Below are positions 53,488 through 61,747 of a stretch of DNA of 64,000 nt, in pieces (positions within the stretch are counted from its first letter, which is position 1; each line of letters opens with the position of its first letter). A program made the translations under genes and the position numbers. A model generated the notes under the pieces. The model worked only from the letters and a program-made list of their open reading frames with translations, did no database searches and was not told the DNA's origin. The stretch is from contig NZ_JAMQVC010000001.1 of assembly GCF_023721415.1 (NCBI RefSeq), positions 1,364,001 to 1,428,000 of the forward strand, read 5' to 3'. The stretch comes from Galbibacter mesophilus (lineage in GTDB: Bacteria > Bacteroidota > Bacteroidia > Flavobacteriales > Flavobacteriaceae).

Positions 53488-54645
53488 TTAAAATGAATTC
53501 AGTTTCACCCAGCTGGCATTTTGTTTATCGCTTTCCACTGCGGCATGGATAAATTGAACACCTCTAACGCCGTCTGCTACTGATGGATAATCCGGTTTCT
53601 CAATAGGCTCGTTATTTAAAACGCTCATAAGATGCTTTGCAAATGCCCGATAAATATTGGCGAAAGCCTCAAGGTATCCTTCTGGATGACCTTTTGGAAT
53701 TCTAGAAATGGCTCTTACTTCATCATAAATGTCGTTTCCATCGGGAGTGAAAGTCCGTTCTGGTTTATCAATCCATTTGGTAATTAGTTTAGTGGACTCC
53801 TCTTGGTTCCATTCCAAACTACCTTTGCTTCCGTAAACTTTTACTATTAAAGCATTTTCTTCTCCAACTGCCATTTGGGAAATAGACATACTGCCTTTAG
53901 CGCCATTGCTCAATCTTAACAGGAGGCTTCCGTCGTTATCCAAAACGCGTCCTTCTCCAATTCTTCCTAAATCTGCAGCCAATTCTTTAATTTCACTTCC
54001 GGTAATATAAGAAACTAAATTTTCAGCATGCGTACCGATATCTGCTAACGAACCGCCTACACCTGATTTTTTAGGGTCTGCGCGCCAAGGTTTTATTTTT
54101 GCTTCTTGACCAACTTCCGCAGCCATCCAACCTTGTAAGTACTGAATTTGTATTTTGGTGATTTCGCCTAATTCTCCATGGTCAACCAAAGCTTTTGCTT
54201 GTTTCACCATGGCATTACCGGTATAGTTGTGCGTAAGAGCGAATAAAAGGCCTGTTTCATTCACAAGTTTTTCCAGAGTTTTAGCTTCTTCTACGGTAAG
54301 CGTCATTGGTTTATCGCAAACTACATGAAATCCATTTTCCAAAGCTGTTTTAGCTGGTTCAAAATGAAGGTGATTTGGAGTAACAATGGTAACAAAATCC
54401 ATTCTTTCACCTTCTGGAAGTTCTTTTTCTTTCTCTATCATTTCTTGAAAGCTTCCGTAACATCTTTCTTCAGGTAAAAACAATGCCTTTCCTGTTTCTT
54501 TGGATTTTTCTTCAGAACTATTGAAAGCTCCGCAAACCAATTCAATCATGCCGTCCAGTCCAGAGGCTTTCCTGTGAACATCTCCCATAAAAGAACCTAG
54601 GCCGCCACCAACCATGCCCATTCTAAGTTTTCTCATTTTAATCAT
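53488..54645 (-). CDS. Gfo/Idh/MocA sugar dehydrogenase, first
   Basis: 385 residues, cytoplasmic (no signal). Rossmann MVGGGLGSFMGDVHRKA, catalytic CDKPMTLTVEEAKTL (KP), and the C-terminal domain including WRADPKKSGVGGSLADIGTHAENLVSYITG. NAD(P)-dependent oxidation or reduction of a sugar. It is about 50% similar by eye to the gene at 54920, so the two are paralogues. Confidence 0.93.
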   Translation of the reverse strand: MIKMRKLRMGMVGGGLGSFMGDVHRKASGLDGMIELVCGAFNSSEEKSKETGKALFLPEERCYGSFQEMIEKEKELPEGERMDFVTIVTPNHLHFEPAKTALENGFHVVCDKPMTLTVEEAKTLEKLVNETGLLFALTHNYTGNAMVKQAKALVDHGELGEITKIQIQYLQGWMAAEVGQEAKIKPWRADPKKSGVGGSLADIGTHAENLVSYITGSEIKELAADLGRIGEGRVLDNDGSLLLRLSNGAKGSMSISQMAVGEENALIVKVYGSKGSLEWNQEESTKLITKWIDKPERTFTPDGNDIYDEVRAISRIPKGHPEGYLEAFANIYRAFAKHLMSVLNNEPIEKPDYPSVADGVRGVQFIHAAVESDKQNASWVKLNSF

Positions 54646-54855
54646 TTATTTAGTGAATCCCATTGCGTAGGTGTCTAACTCGCCTCGGCAAGTTGTTGTC
54701 CCAAAAATTCAATGGGTATATAGTTTTATTTGAAAACTTTTTAAACATTTGTGTTCAAAGCTCATTTATTTTAAAGCAGCTTTTACTGTGCTTAAAAAGG
54801 GGTTTTAAGTTACTTAATTTAAAATTTTCTAGAAAGTAAAGAGGTCAATTTTATG

Positions 54856-54898
54856 AAATAATAAGGCTGTGGATTAAAAAAGCACAGCCTTATTATTT
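54856..54898 (-). terminator. Terminator downstream of the second Gfo/Idh gene
   Basis: AATAAGGCTGTG (54860-54871) / CACAGCCTTATT (54883-54894), extended by AT pairs. Separates the unit ending at 54920 from the gene starting at 54645; 54646-54855 holds nothing else recognisable. Confidence 0.8.
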
Positions 54899-54919
54899 TA
54901 TTTAGAAAACATTTTTAGG

Positions 54920-56053
54920 TTATACGTCTACCCAAACATTTCCTTTTTGATGCGATTCAACGGCACGTTCTATAAAATTCATGCCTCGAACACCGTCGTT
55001 CATGGTTGGAAATTCACCAGGGTGGTATTTCTCTTTCCTAATGGCTTTCGCAACGCCGCGATAGATGTTCCCCATCGAATCAAAAATTCCTTCTGGGTGT
55101 CCTGGAGGTAATTTAGTGCCATCAAGCGAGAATTCACTGTTGTACCCATGTCCAGACTTAAGAACTCTCATGGGTTGGTCATCGGTTAAATGATAAAGGT
55201 AATTTGGGTTTTCCTGCTCCCATTTCAAACCGCCCTTGTCACCATAGATTTTAACGGCAAAGTTGTTTTCTTCGCCTGTGGCAATTTGACTGGTGCGCAA
55301 TACACCTTTTACATTTTCCGCAAGACGAAGTAAAATGGTACCATCAATATCCATTTTATTATCGCTGTACAGGTAGTTTAAATCTGCCAAAATGGTTTTT
55401 ACTTCCATTCCTGTAACATATTCAATCATATCGAATCCGTGGGTCCCAATATCTCCTACGCAGCAACTAATACCCGATTTTTCAGGGTCTAAACGCCAAA
55501 TAGTATTTCTTTTTTCCTTGTCGTGAATAATAGGGTTTATCCATCCTTGATAATATTGAACGTCAATTTTTTGAACTTTTCCTATTACTCCGGAAGCAAT
55601 CATTTCCTTCATTTGACGTACCATTGGATAGCCAGTGTACGTATAAGTAACGGCAAAAACGGTTTTAGCTTCTTCCAATGTTTTCTGAAGGATTTCTGCT
55701 TCTTCCAACGTTGTTGTCATCGGTTTTTCACAGATAACGTTAAAACCAGATTCCAACAACTTTTTCGCCATTGGGAAGTGAAGGAAGTTCGGCGTTAATA
55801 TCGATACTACCTGCATACGTTCCTCCTCTGGAAGTTTTAATTCGGCTTCCACCATGGTGTCGAAATCTTTGTATACACGTTCAGTTGGGATGCCAATTTG
55901 CTCAGCAAACCCTACGTTTTCATCATAATTAGGGTTGAAAACCCCGCCTACCAATTGATAACTGTCGTACATGGAAGAGGCAATTCTGTGCAAAACACCA
56001 ATCAATGAATCGCCGCCACCACCTAAAATTCCTAATCTTATTTTTTTACTCAT
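54920..56053 (-). CDS. Gfo/Idh/MocA sugar dehydrogenase, second
   Basis: 377 residues, cytoplasmic. Rossmann ILGGGGDSLIGVLHRIA, catalytic CEKPMTTTLEEAEIL, LDPEKSGISCCVGDIGTHGFDMIEYVTG. Paralogue of the preceding dehydrogenase; the two may act on successive intermediates of one pathway, oxidising and then re-reducing. It follows the MFS permease gene by 28 bp. Confidence 0.93.
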   Translation of the reverse strand: MSKKIRLGILGGGGDSLIGVLHRIASSMYDSYQLVGGVFNPNYDENVGFAEQIGIPTERVYKDFDTMVEAELKLPEEERMQVVSILTPNFLHFPMAKKLLESGFNVICEKPMTTTLEEAEILQKTLEEAKTVFAVTYTYTGYPMVRQMKEMIASGVIGKVQKIDVQYYQGWINPIIHDKEKRNTIWRLDPEKSGISCCVGDIGTHGFDMIEYVTGMEVKTILADLNYLYSDNKMDIDGTILLRLAENVKGVLRTSQIATGEENNFAVKIYGDKGGLKWEQENPNYLYHLTDDQPMRVLKSGHGYNSEFSLDGTKLPPGHPEGIFDSMGNIYRGVAKAIRKEKYHPGEFPTMNDGVRGMNFIERAVESHQKGNVWVDV

Positions 56054-56081
56054 TTTAATTATGTTTATTATGGTTGATTAA

Positions 56082-57311
56082 TTATTGTTCTTTGTACGCT
56101 ATTTTTTCATCTTTAAAGAAAATTGCAAAAAGGATGGCTACAGCCAATGCGAATCCCGCTGGGTAAATCCAAATGCTATACCAATCATGACTACCTTCAG
56201 CAATTAAAAATTTATCGGAAATCATTCCAGCAATTTCAAAACCAATTAGCATTCCTACGCCGTAAGTGGCTAAGGTAATAAGTCCTTGCGCCGCACTTTT
56301 GTTCTTGGGTCCGGCTTTTGTATCGGTATAAATTTGTCCTGAAACGAAGAAAAAGTCATAGCAAATTCCGTGCAATGCAATTCCAATGATTAGCATGAAT
56401 ACCAATTCGCCGGCATTTCCATAAGCAAATAAAAGGTAACGAACGGTCCACGCCAGCATTCCTGCTAGAATGGTTTTTTTGAAACCGAAACGTTTAAAGA
56501 AAAACGGCAGAAGTAACATAAAAAGTACTTCCGACATTTGCCCGAACGACATTTTAAAAGTTGAATTTTCTACGCCAATTTCTGTTAAAAACGGACTCGT
56601 ATTCTGGTAGTAAAACGCTAAAGGGATACAGATTAAAACTGATGCAATGAAAAACAATAGAAAATTCTTGTCCTTTAGCAATTTTAGCGCATCCAATCCA
56701 GAGATTTCAGAAAGACTTGCTTTTTCATTCTTATCAGCTTTTGGAGGTGTTTTAGGCAGTGTAAAACTGAAAAGGCCTAAAATGGCCGATGCAGCAGAAA
56801 CCATTAAGAAAGTATTTTTCAGCATTCCTTGCGCAATGTTTTCAGTTGAATCCCATGCTAAGAAACTTATAACAGAGCCAGCCACAATCCACCCAATAGT
56901 TCCAAATACGCGAACAAAGGAAAATTGTTTTCCGGGGTCTGTCATTTGGTTAAAGGAAATTGAGTTTACCAATGCCAATGTTGGCATGTAGGCAATCATG
57001 TAGCCCAAAACGTATGGATAAAAAGCTCCAAAGTCGGTGCTTTGGTACATGAAATACATTAAAATGGCACCAATTAAATGAAGCACTCCTAAAATTCTTT
57101 CCGCATTAAAATAACGGTCGGCGATGAGACCGATAATGAAAGGAGCAATAATGGCGCCCCAAGATTGTGTGGAAAAGGCCATAGCTGATTGTGCACCGGT
57201 AGCTTCGAGATTATTGCTTAAAAAAGTGCCTAGTGTAACAAACCAACCTCCCCAAATGAAGAATTCCAAAAACATCATTAAGGAAAGTTGAAATTGAATT
57301 TTTTTGTTCAT
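56082..57311 (-). CDS. NupG-like MFS permease
   Basis: About 409 residues, twelve membrane helices, from ATG 57311 (MNKKIQFQLSLMMFLEFF). WGGWFVTLGTFL and the region PKTPPKAD (central cytoplasmic loop) fit the nucleoside:H+ symporter family (NHS), whose Bacteroidota members are often in sugar-utilisation clusters. Likely imports the sugar released in the periplasm. The in-frame ATG at 57383 would add 24 residues unlike a membrane protein start. Confidence 0.88.
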   Translation of the reverse strand: MNKKIQFQLSLMMFLEFFIWGGWFVTLGTFLSNNLEATGAQSAMAFSTQSWGAIIAPFIIGLIADRYFNAERILGVLHLIGAILMYFMYQSTDFGAFYPYVLGYMIAYMPTLALVNSISFNQMTDPGKQFSFVRVFGTIGWIVAGSVISFLAWDSTENIAQGMLKNTFLMVSAASAILGLFSFTLPKTPPKADKNEKASLSEISGLDALKLLKDKNFLLFFIASVLICIPLAFYYQNTSPFLTEIGVENSTFKMSFGQMSEVLFMLLLPFFFKRFGFKKTILAGMLAWTVRYLLFAYGNAGELVFMLIIGIALHGICYDFFFVSGQIYTDTKAGPKNKSAAQGLITLATYGVGMLIGFEIAGMISDKFLIAEGSHDWYSIWIYPAGFALAVAILFAIFFKDEKIAYKEQ

Positions 57312-57399
57312 TGAACTCGCTTTTAAATAGTTATAGTTAGTAATTGAACTTACAGAGGGTAAGTTTGAAAATTTGAGATACAATAATATGTTTTATCGC

Positions 57400-58416
57400 C
57401 TATTTAGCCGAAGGATTGTCTAATTTTTTTGCGACATCGAGCAAAAGTGCTTTGGTGGCCAAAATCCCTTTTTCTTCGGATAGATTGCTGCCTTCATATT
57501 CCACTCCAACGTAACCGGTATATCCAGCATCTTTTACAATCTTCATCATTTTATAGTAGTCGATGGTAGTTTCGTTGCCTTGTTTATCAAAATCGTGCGA
57601 TTTGGCGCTTACACCTTTTGCGTAGGGCATCAGTTCTTTTACACCTTTATACATGTCGTATTCTTCAACACAAGGAGCATCCCAAAGGGCATCACCTTCC
57701 CTTCGCAAACAAAAATTGCCAAAATCGGGTAAGGTTCCGCAGTTTTCTTTGTTCACAGCTTCCATAACTTCCGCCACTAGCGCAGCATTTGAAGAAAGGT
57801 AACCGTGGTTTTCCACAATTACGTTTACATTTTTTTCAGCTGCATAATCAGATAGAGCCGTTAACGATTCTATGGCGCCTTCTTTCCATTCTTCTTTATC
57901 GTTGGTGCCAAATAGGTTTATCCGCATGGAGTGGCAACCTAAAATTGCGGTAGCATCTATCCATATTTTATGGTTTTCAACAGCCATCTTTCTAAGTGCT
58001 GCTTTCGGGGAAACCAAAAGGTTTTCTTCTCCTCGCAAGTCCACCATCATAATTTGGTTGTGCATGCCGTGTTCGTCACTCTTTTTCTTAAGGTCTTCTG
58101 CCAAGGAAAGAACAGCATTGTTATCATTGCCACGTTTTTCTAGTTCCTTGTTATAAAGTTGACTTACGTATTCCAATCCAGTAAATCCCCATTTTTTTGC
58201 CATTTCTGCAAAGTCTATCGGATTTGTATTTTCTTCCAGAATCATTTTGTGAATGGACCATTGCGCCAGGGAAAATTTAAAAAAAGGTTCAAAGGTTGTT
58301 TCTTTTAAAGGAGTTTCGGCCTTTTTTGAGTTTGCATCTTTACAGGCGTAGAGCCCTAAAAAAGAAAGAGCAAGACTGGCTTGCCCGCTTTGTTTTATAA
58401 AAATTCTTCTCTTCAT
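57400..58416 (-). CDS. Exported sugar isomerase-like TIM-barrel protein
   Basis: 338 residues with a Tat-like start (MKRRIFIKQSGQASLALSFLGLYAC) and a lipobox-like Cys, so probably exported and membrane-attached. Xylose-isomerase-like fold with NVNVIVENHGYL, GTLPDFGNFCLR, GVSAKSHDFD and YVGVEYEGSNLS as metal-binding strands. May convert a keto-sugar outside the cytoplasm. First gene of the minus-strand unit 58416-54920. Confidence 0.88.
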   Translation of the reverse strand: MKRRIFIKQSGQASLALSFLGLYACKDANSKKAETPLKETTFEPFFKFSLAQWSIHKMILEENTNPIDFAEMAKKWGFTGLEYVSQLYNKELEKRGNDNNAVLSLAEDLKKKSDEHGMHNQIMMVDLRGEENLLVSPKAALRKMAVENHKIWIDATAILGCHSMRINLFGTNDKEEWKEGAIESLTALSDYAAEKNVNVIVENHGYLSSNAALVAEVMEAVNKENCGTLPDFGNFCLRREGDALWDAPCVEEYDMYKGVKELMPYAKGVSAKSHDFDKQGNETTIDYYKMMKIVKDAGYTGYVGVEYEGSNLSEEKGILATKALLLDVAKKLDNPSAK

Positions 58417-58520
58417 ATTCTTAATTAAAAAACTATAAAATTATCAAATTAATAATGTTAATGTTGTTAAAGTGGTGTATTGATAATTAAAATATTCGTC
58501 TAATGTAAAAAATTAATTTT

Positions 58521-58528
58521 TATATTTG
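58521..58528 (+). promoter_or_regulatory. -7 box of the GMC oxidoreductase operon
   Basis: TATATTTG, 31 bp before the start. No TTG 19 bp upstream (nearest at 58480). Confidence 0.4.
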
Positions 58529-58559
58529 AAAAACTACTATTGTAAACAAGCTATAAATA

Positions 58560-60275
58560 ATGAGTACATTTTATTACAATTCCCCCAAAGAGGAATACGA
58601 TGCCATTGTGGTTGGTACCGGTGTTTCAGGAGGTTGGGCGGCAAAAGAATTATGTGAAAACGGCCTAAAAACGCTGGTTTTGGAAAGAGGTCGCATGGTA
58701 AAGCATATTGAAGATTATCCAACCGCCAATCTCGACCCGTGGGATATGCCAAATGGAGGCGCTGCATCCCGAGAAGTTAAAGAAAGAAAATACAAACAAG
58801 CAAGAACAGGTTATACTGTTCGAGGTGATAGTCAACACTTTTTTGTTGATGATATAAAACACCCTTATAATGAAGACCGTCGTTTCGATTGGATGCGTGG
58901 TTATCATGTGGGAGGTCGTTCCTTAATGTGGGGGAGACAAAGTTATAGAATGGGAGATGTAGATTTTGAAGCAAACCTAAAAGATGGTATTGCGGTAGAT
59001 TGGCCTGTTCGTTATGCAGAATTAAAGCCTTGGTACGATAAGGTAGAACAGTTTATTGGAGTAAGTGGTGTAAATCTAGGATTGCCACAATTGCCCGATG
59101 GTAACTTTTTGCCTCCAATGGATCTTAACTGTGTGGAAGATCACTTTAAGAATGCTATTGAAGGAAAATTTAATGATCGTGTTATTACGATAGGACGTGT
59201 TGCCCACATTACTCAAGGGACTAAAGAAGGTGCTGGAAGAAGCGCCTGTCAATATAGAAACCGTTGTATTAGAGGTTGTCCTTTTGGAGCTTATTTTAGT
59301 AGTAATTCTTCCACCTTACCTACTGCTGAGGCGACAGGAAACATGACATTGCGACCTAATTCTATCGTACACGAAGTGATGTATGATAAAAATACAGGAA
59401 AAGCAACAGGGGTTCGTGTAATTGATGCTGAAACGAAAGAGACTTTTGAGTTTAAAGCTAAAGTAATTTTCTTGTGTGCTTCTGCTGTGGCTTCTGCTTC
59501 TATTTTATTACAATCGAAATCAGATAGATTCCCTGACGGAATGGGTAACGATAGTGGTGAATTAGGACGTAACTTAATGGATCACCACTTCAGAGTAGGT
59601 GCAAGCGCTAAGGTAGATGGTTTTGATGATAAATACTACAAAGGGAGAAGACCAAATGGTGTATATATTCCAAGATTTAGAAACTTAGGAGGGAATACCG
59701 ATCAAAAGGATTTCATCCGTGGTTATGGTTATCAAGGAGGTGCTAGAAGAGGCGACTGGTCTGAGTCTATTAAGGAATTATCTTATGGTAAAGATCTTAA
59801 GAAAGCGTTGTTAGAGCCAGGAGACTGGACTATTGGTATGACTGCCTTTGGTGAAACCTTGCCAGACCATAAGAATAGAATGTACATGGACTACGACAAA
59901 ACAGACGAGTGGGGATTACCAACCGTTACGTTTGATGCTGATTTTGGTGAAAACGAAATGGCCATGCGTAAGGACATGAAAGAGCAAGCTGCAGAAATGT
60001 TAGAAGCGGCAGGTTATAAAGACATTTCTACTTATGACAATATTGGTGGAATGGGATTAGGAATTCACGAAATGGGTACTGCCCGTATGGGAAGAGATCC
60101 TAAGACTTCTGTTTTGAACAAGCATAACCAGTTGCATGCTGTACCAAACGTATATGTAACAGATGGTGCCTTCATGACGTCTTCTGCTTGTCAGAATCCA
60201 TCGTTATCATATATGGCGTTCACTGCTAGAGCTGCAAACCATGCAGCCGAGGAACTTAAAAAAATGAACCTGTAA
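58560..60275 (+). CDS. GMC-type oxidoreductase, catalytic subunit
   Basis: 571 residues: FAD-binding GTGVSGGWAAKELCENGLKTLVLERG, SLMWGRQSYR, the Cys-rich CQYRNRCIRGCPFGAY, and the C-terminal active-site region HEMGTARMG ... NPSLSYMAFTARAA with the conserved His/Asn. Matches bacterial FAD-dependent sugar oxidoreductases (glucoside 3-dehydrogenase, gluconate 2-dehydrogenase type). It is paired with the subunit-3 gene downstream (14-bp gap), and is divergent from the isomerase/permease unit. Confidence 0.93.
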   Translation: MSTFYYNSPKEEYDAIVVGTGVSGGWAAKELCENGLKTLVLERGRMVKHIEDYPTANLDPWDMPNGGAASREVKERKYKQARTGYTVRGDSQHFFVDDIKHPYNEDRRFDWMRGYHVGGRSLMWGRQSYRMGDVDFEANLKDGIAVDWPVRYAELKPWYDKVEQFIGVSGVNLGLPQLPDGNFLPPMDLNCVEDHFKNAIEGKFNDRVITIGRVAHITQGTKEGAGRSACQYRNRCIRGCPFGAYFSSNSSTLPTAEATGNMTLRPNSIVHEVMYDKNTGKATGVRVIDAETKETFEFKAKVIFLCASAVASASILLQSKSDRFPDGMGNDSGELGRNLMDHHFRVGASAKVDGFDDKYYKGRRPNGVYIPRFRNLGGNTDQKDFIRGYGYQGGARRGDWSESIKELSYGKDLKKALLEPGDWTIGMTAFGETLPDHKNRMYMDYDKTDEWGLPTVTFDADFGENEMAMRKDMKEQAAEMLEAAGYKDISTYDNIGGMGLGIHEMGTARMGRDPKTSVLNKHNQLHAVPNVYVTDGAFMTSSACQNPSLSYMAFTARAANHAAEELKKMNL

Positions 60276-60289
60276 AAAGAATTTAAGAA

Positions 60290-60937
60290 ATGGATAGAAG
60301 AAAAGCACTTAGAAATATAGGTTTAACCACTGGTTTTGTAGTAGCATCACCAACGTTGTTGAGTATGCTTCAAAGTTGTACTGAAGACAAGGCTACCTGG
60401 GTTCCGAAGTTTTTCACAGAGGAAGAAGGAGTGGTGTTAACCAACATTGTGGATATTATAATTCCAAAAACAGATACACCTTCCGCTTCGGAAGTTAATG
60501 TACCTCAGTTTATTGATCAGTATATATTGGAGGTAGATACAGATGAAGCACAAGAGAAATATCGCCAAAAAATGGCTGGCTTGGTAAATCAGCTTAAAGC
60601 GAAATATGGTGATGATGTTTCTGACATTACACCAGAACAATACGAAGAAATTGTTGCTGAGAACCTAAAAGTAGACGAAAACAAAAGAAAAGACCTTAAT
60701 AAGCGTATTAGCATTGAGGGGAATGAAGTTGAAATAGGAACAACAGAAAACATGGTTCAAGATAATGAAGCATTGGCGTATGGAATGATTAACGATTTGC
60801 GTTGGTCTACCATTAATGCTTTCAAAAACAGCCAGCTGATAGGAGAAGAAGTTTTGGCTTATGATCCAGTTCCTGGCGTTTACAACGGTTGCTTACCGGT
60901 AGAAGAAGCCACACAAGGTAAAGCGTGGTCTCTGTAA
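60290..60937 (+). CDS. Gluconate 2-dehydrogenase subunit 3 family protein
   Basis: 215 residues. Twin-Arg start MDRRKALRNIGLTTGFVVASP, then FFTEEEGVVLTNIVDIIIPKTDTPSASEVNVPQFID, the standard subunit-3 signature. It probably carries the FAD subunit through the Tat system by hitch-hiking and stabilises it in the periplasm. Confidence 0.92.
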   Translation: MDRRKALRNIGLTTGFVVASPTLLSMLQSCTEDKATWVPKFFTEEEGVVLTNIVDIIIPKTDTPSASEVNVPQFIDQYILEVDTDEAQEKYRQKMAGLVNQLKAKYGDDVSDITPEQYEEIVAENLKVDENKRKDLNKRISIEGNEVEIGTTENMVQDNEALAYGMINDLRWSTINAFKNSQLIGEEVLAYDPVPGVYNGCLPVEEATQGKAWSL

Positions 60938-60965
60938 GTACAGATTTTACTTAAATTTTGCGTTG

Positions 60966-61000
60966 TAAGCCCCAAAGGTATTTAAAATCTTTGGGGCTTA
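60966..61000. terminator. Terminator after the GMC operon
   Basis: TAAGCCCCAAAG (60966-60977) / CTTTGGGGCTTA (60989-61000) then TTTTCTTATT. Also usable by the converging gene at 61100. Confidence 0.8.
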
Positions 61001-61099
61001 TTTTCTTATTGGGACCCAAGCTCCAAAAGCCGAAGGCGCATTGGGCTTGTTTATTAAAGGTAAACGAATAATTCTGGTGAAATGGCAGGATTTTTCTTC

Positions 61100-61642
61100 T
61101 TAAAAATAAAACCGAATGAAAGGCATAAATGGGGACGCATAAATACTTTTGTTTTCGTCGTATAGCACATCCGCTTGCATGCCTATGGTTACCGGTCCGG
61201 AAGTATAACCAATCCCCAGAAATAAAGCGGGGTACCAATAATCATCTTCTTGGTCGGGGCCGTTTTCAATTTCAAGGCTTCTATATACTTTTAATTGCTC
61301 AAACTCTGCCGATAGTTGCAATTGTCTAATTGGGTTGTAAAATGTTAGTACGCTTCCGCCAAAAACGGTAGCCGTATAGAATTCGGCGTTGGCATAGGTA
61401 AAATCAATTCCTACTCCAGTAGCAAATTGTGGTGTTATTTGGTAAATAGCACTCGGGGAAACGGTAGCGCTAAAAAAGTCGCTGCCGAAACTTAATCCAA
61501 AGGCACCACCAAAACGAACTTGGCTCCAAAAATCAGACTTTTGGTTGTAAGCATTCACTTGTGCATGTGCGAAATTCGTAATTCCTAACACAAAGAGTAG
61601 TACAATGTATTTTTTGAAACAACGGCTGTTATAAATATGCAT
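61100..61642 (-). CDS. Secreted outer-membrane beta-barrel-like protein next to sucA
   Basis: 180 residues. Signal peptide (KYIVLLFVLGITNFAHAQ), then alternating strands (WSQVRFGGAFGLSFGSDFFSATVSPSAIYQI) ending in a Phe (IRFYF), as in small outer-membrane barrels. Homologues beside sucA in Flavobacteriaceae are often called alpha-ketoglutarate decarboxylase, a name I think is carried over from the neighbour: no thiamine-binding motif is present here. Divergent from sucA. Confidence 0.7.
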   Translation of the reverse strand: MHIYNSRCFKKYIVLLFVLGITNFAHAQVNAYNQKSDFWSQVRFGGAFGLSFGSDFFSATVSPSAIYQITPQFATGVGIDFTYANAEFYTATVFGGSVLTFYNPIRQLQLSAEFEQLKVYRSLEIENGPDQEDDYWYPALFLGIGYTSGPVTIGMQADVLYDENKSIYASPFMPFIRFYF

Positions 61643-61701
61643 ATCAGTAATTTTTATCTTATAAATATATTAAAACCATGTTTCAATTTTGGTAAATATT
61701 G

Positions 61702-61709
61702 TACTTTTG
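61702..61709 (+). promoter_or_regulatory. sucA -7 box
   Basis: TACTTTTG, 38 bp before the sucA ATG. Confidence 0.5.
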
Positions 61710-61747
61710 TATAAATTTTGTCTAAACAGAGACAGTGAAAAGATAAC

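Noticed and set aside
61100-61642. Alpha-ketoglutarate decarboxylase function
   Set aside because: The name is used for homologues beside sucA, but the protein has a signal peptide and a beta-barrel-like pattern and no thiamine-diphosphate motif.
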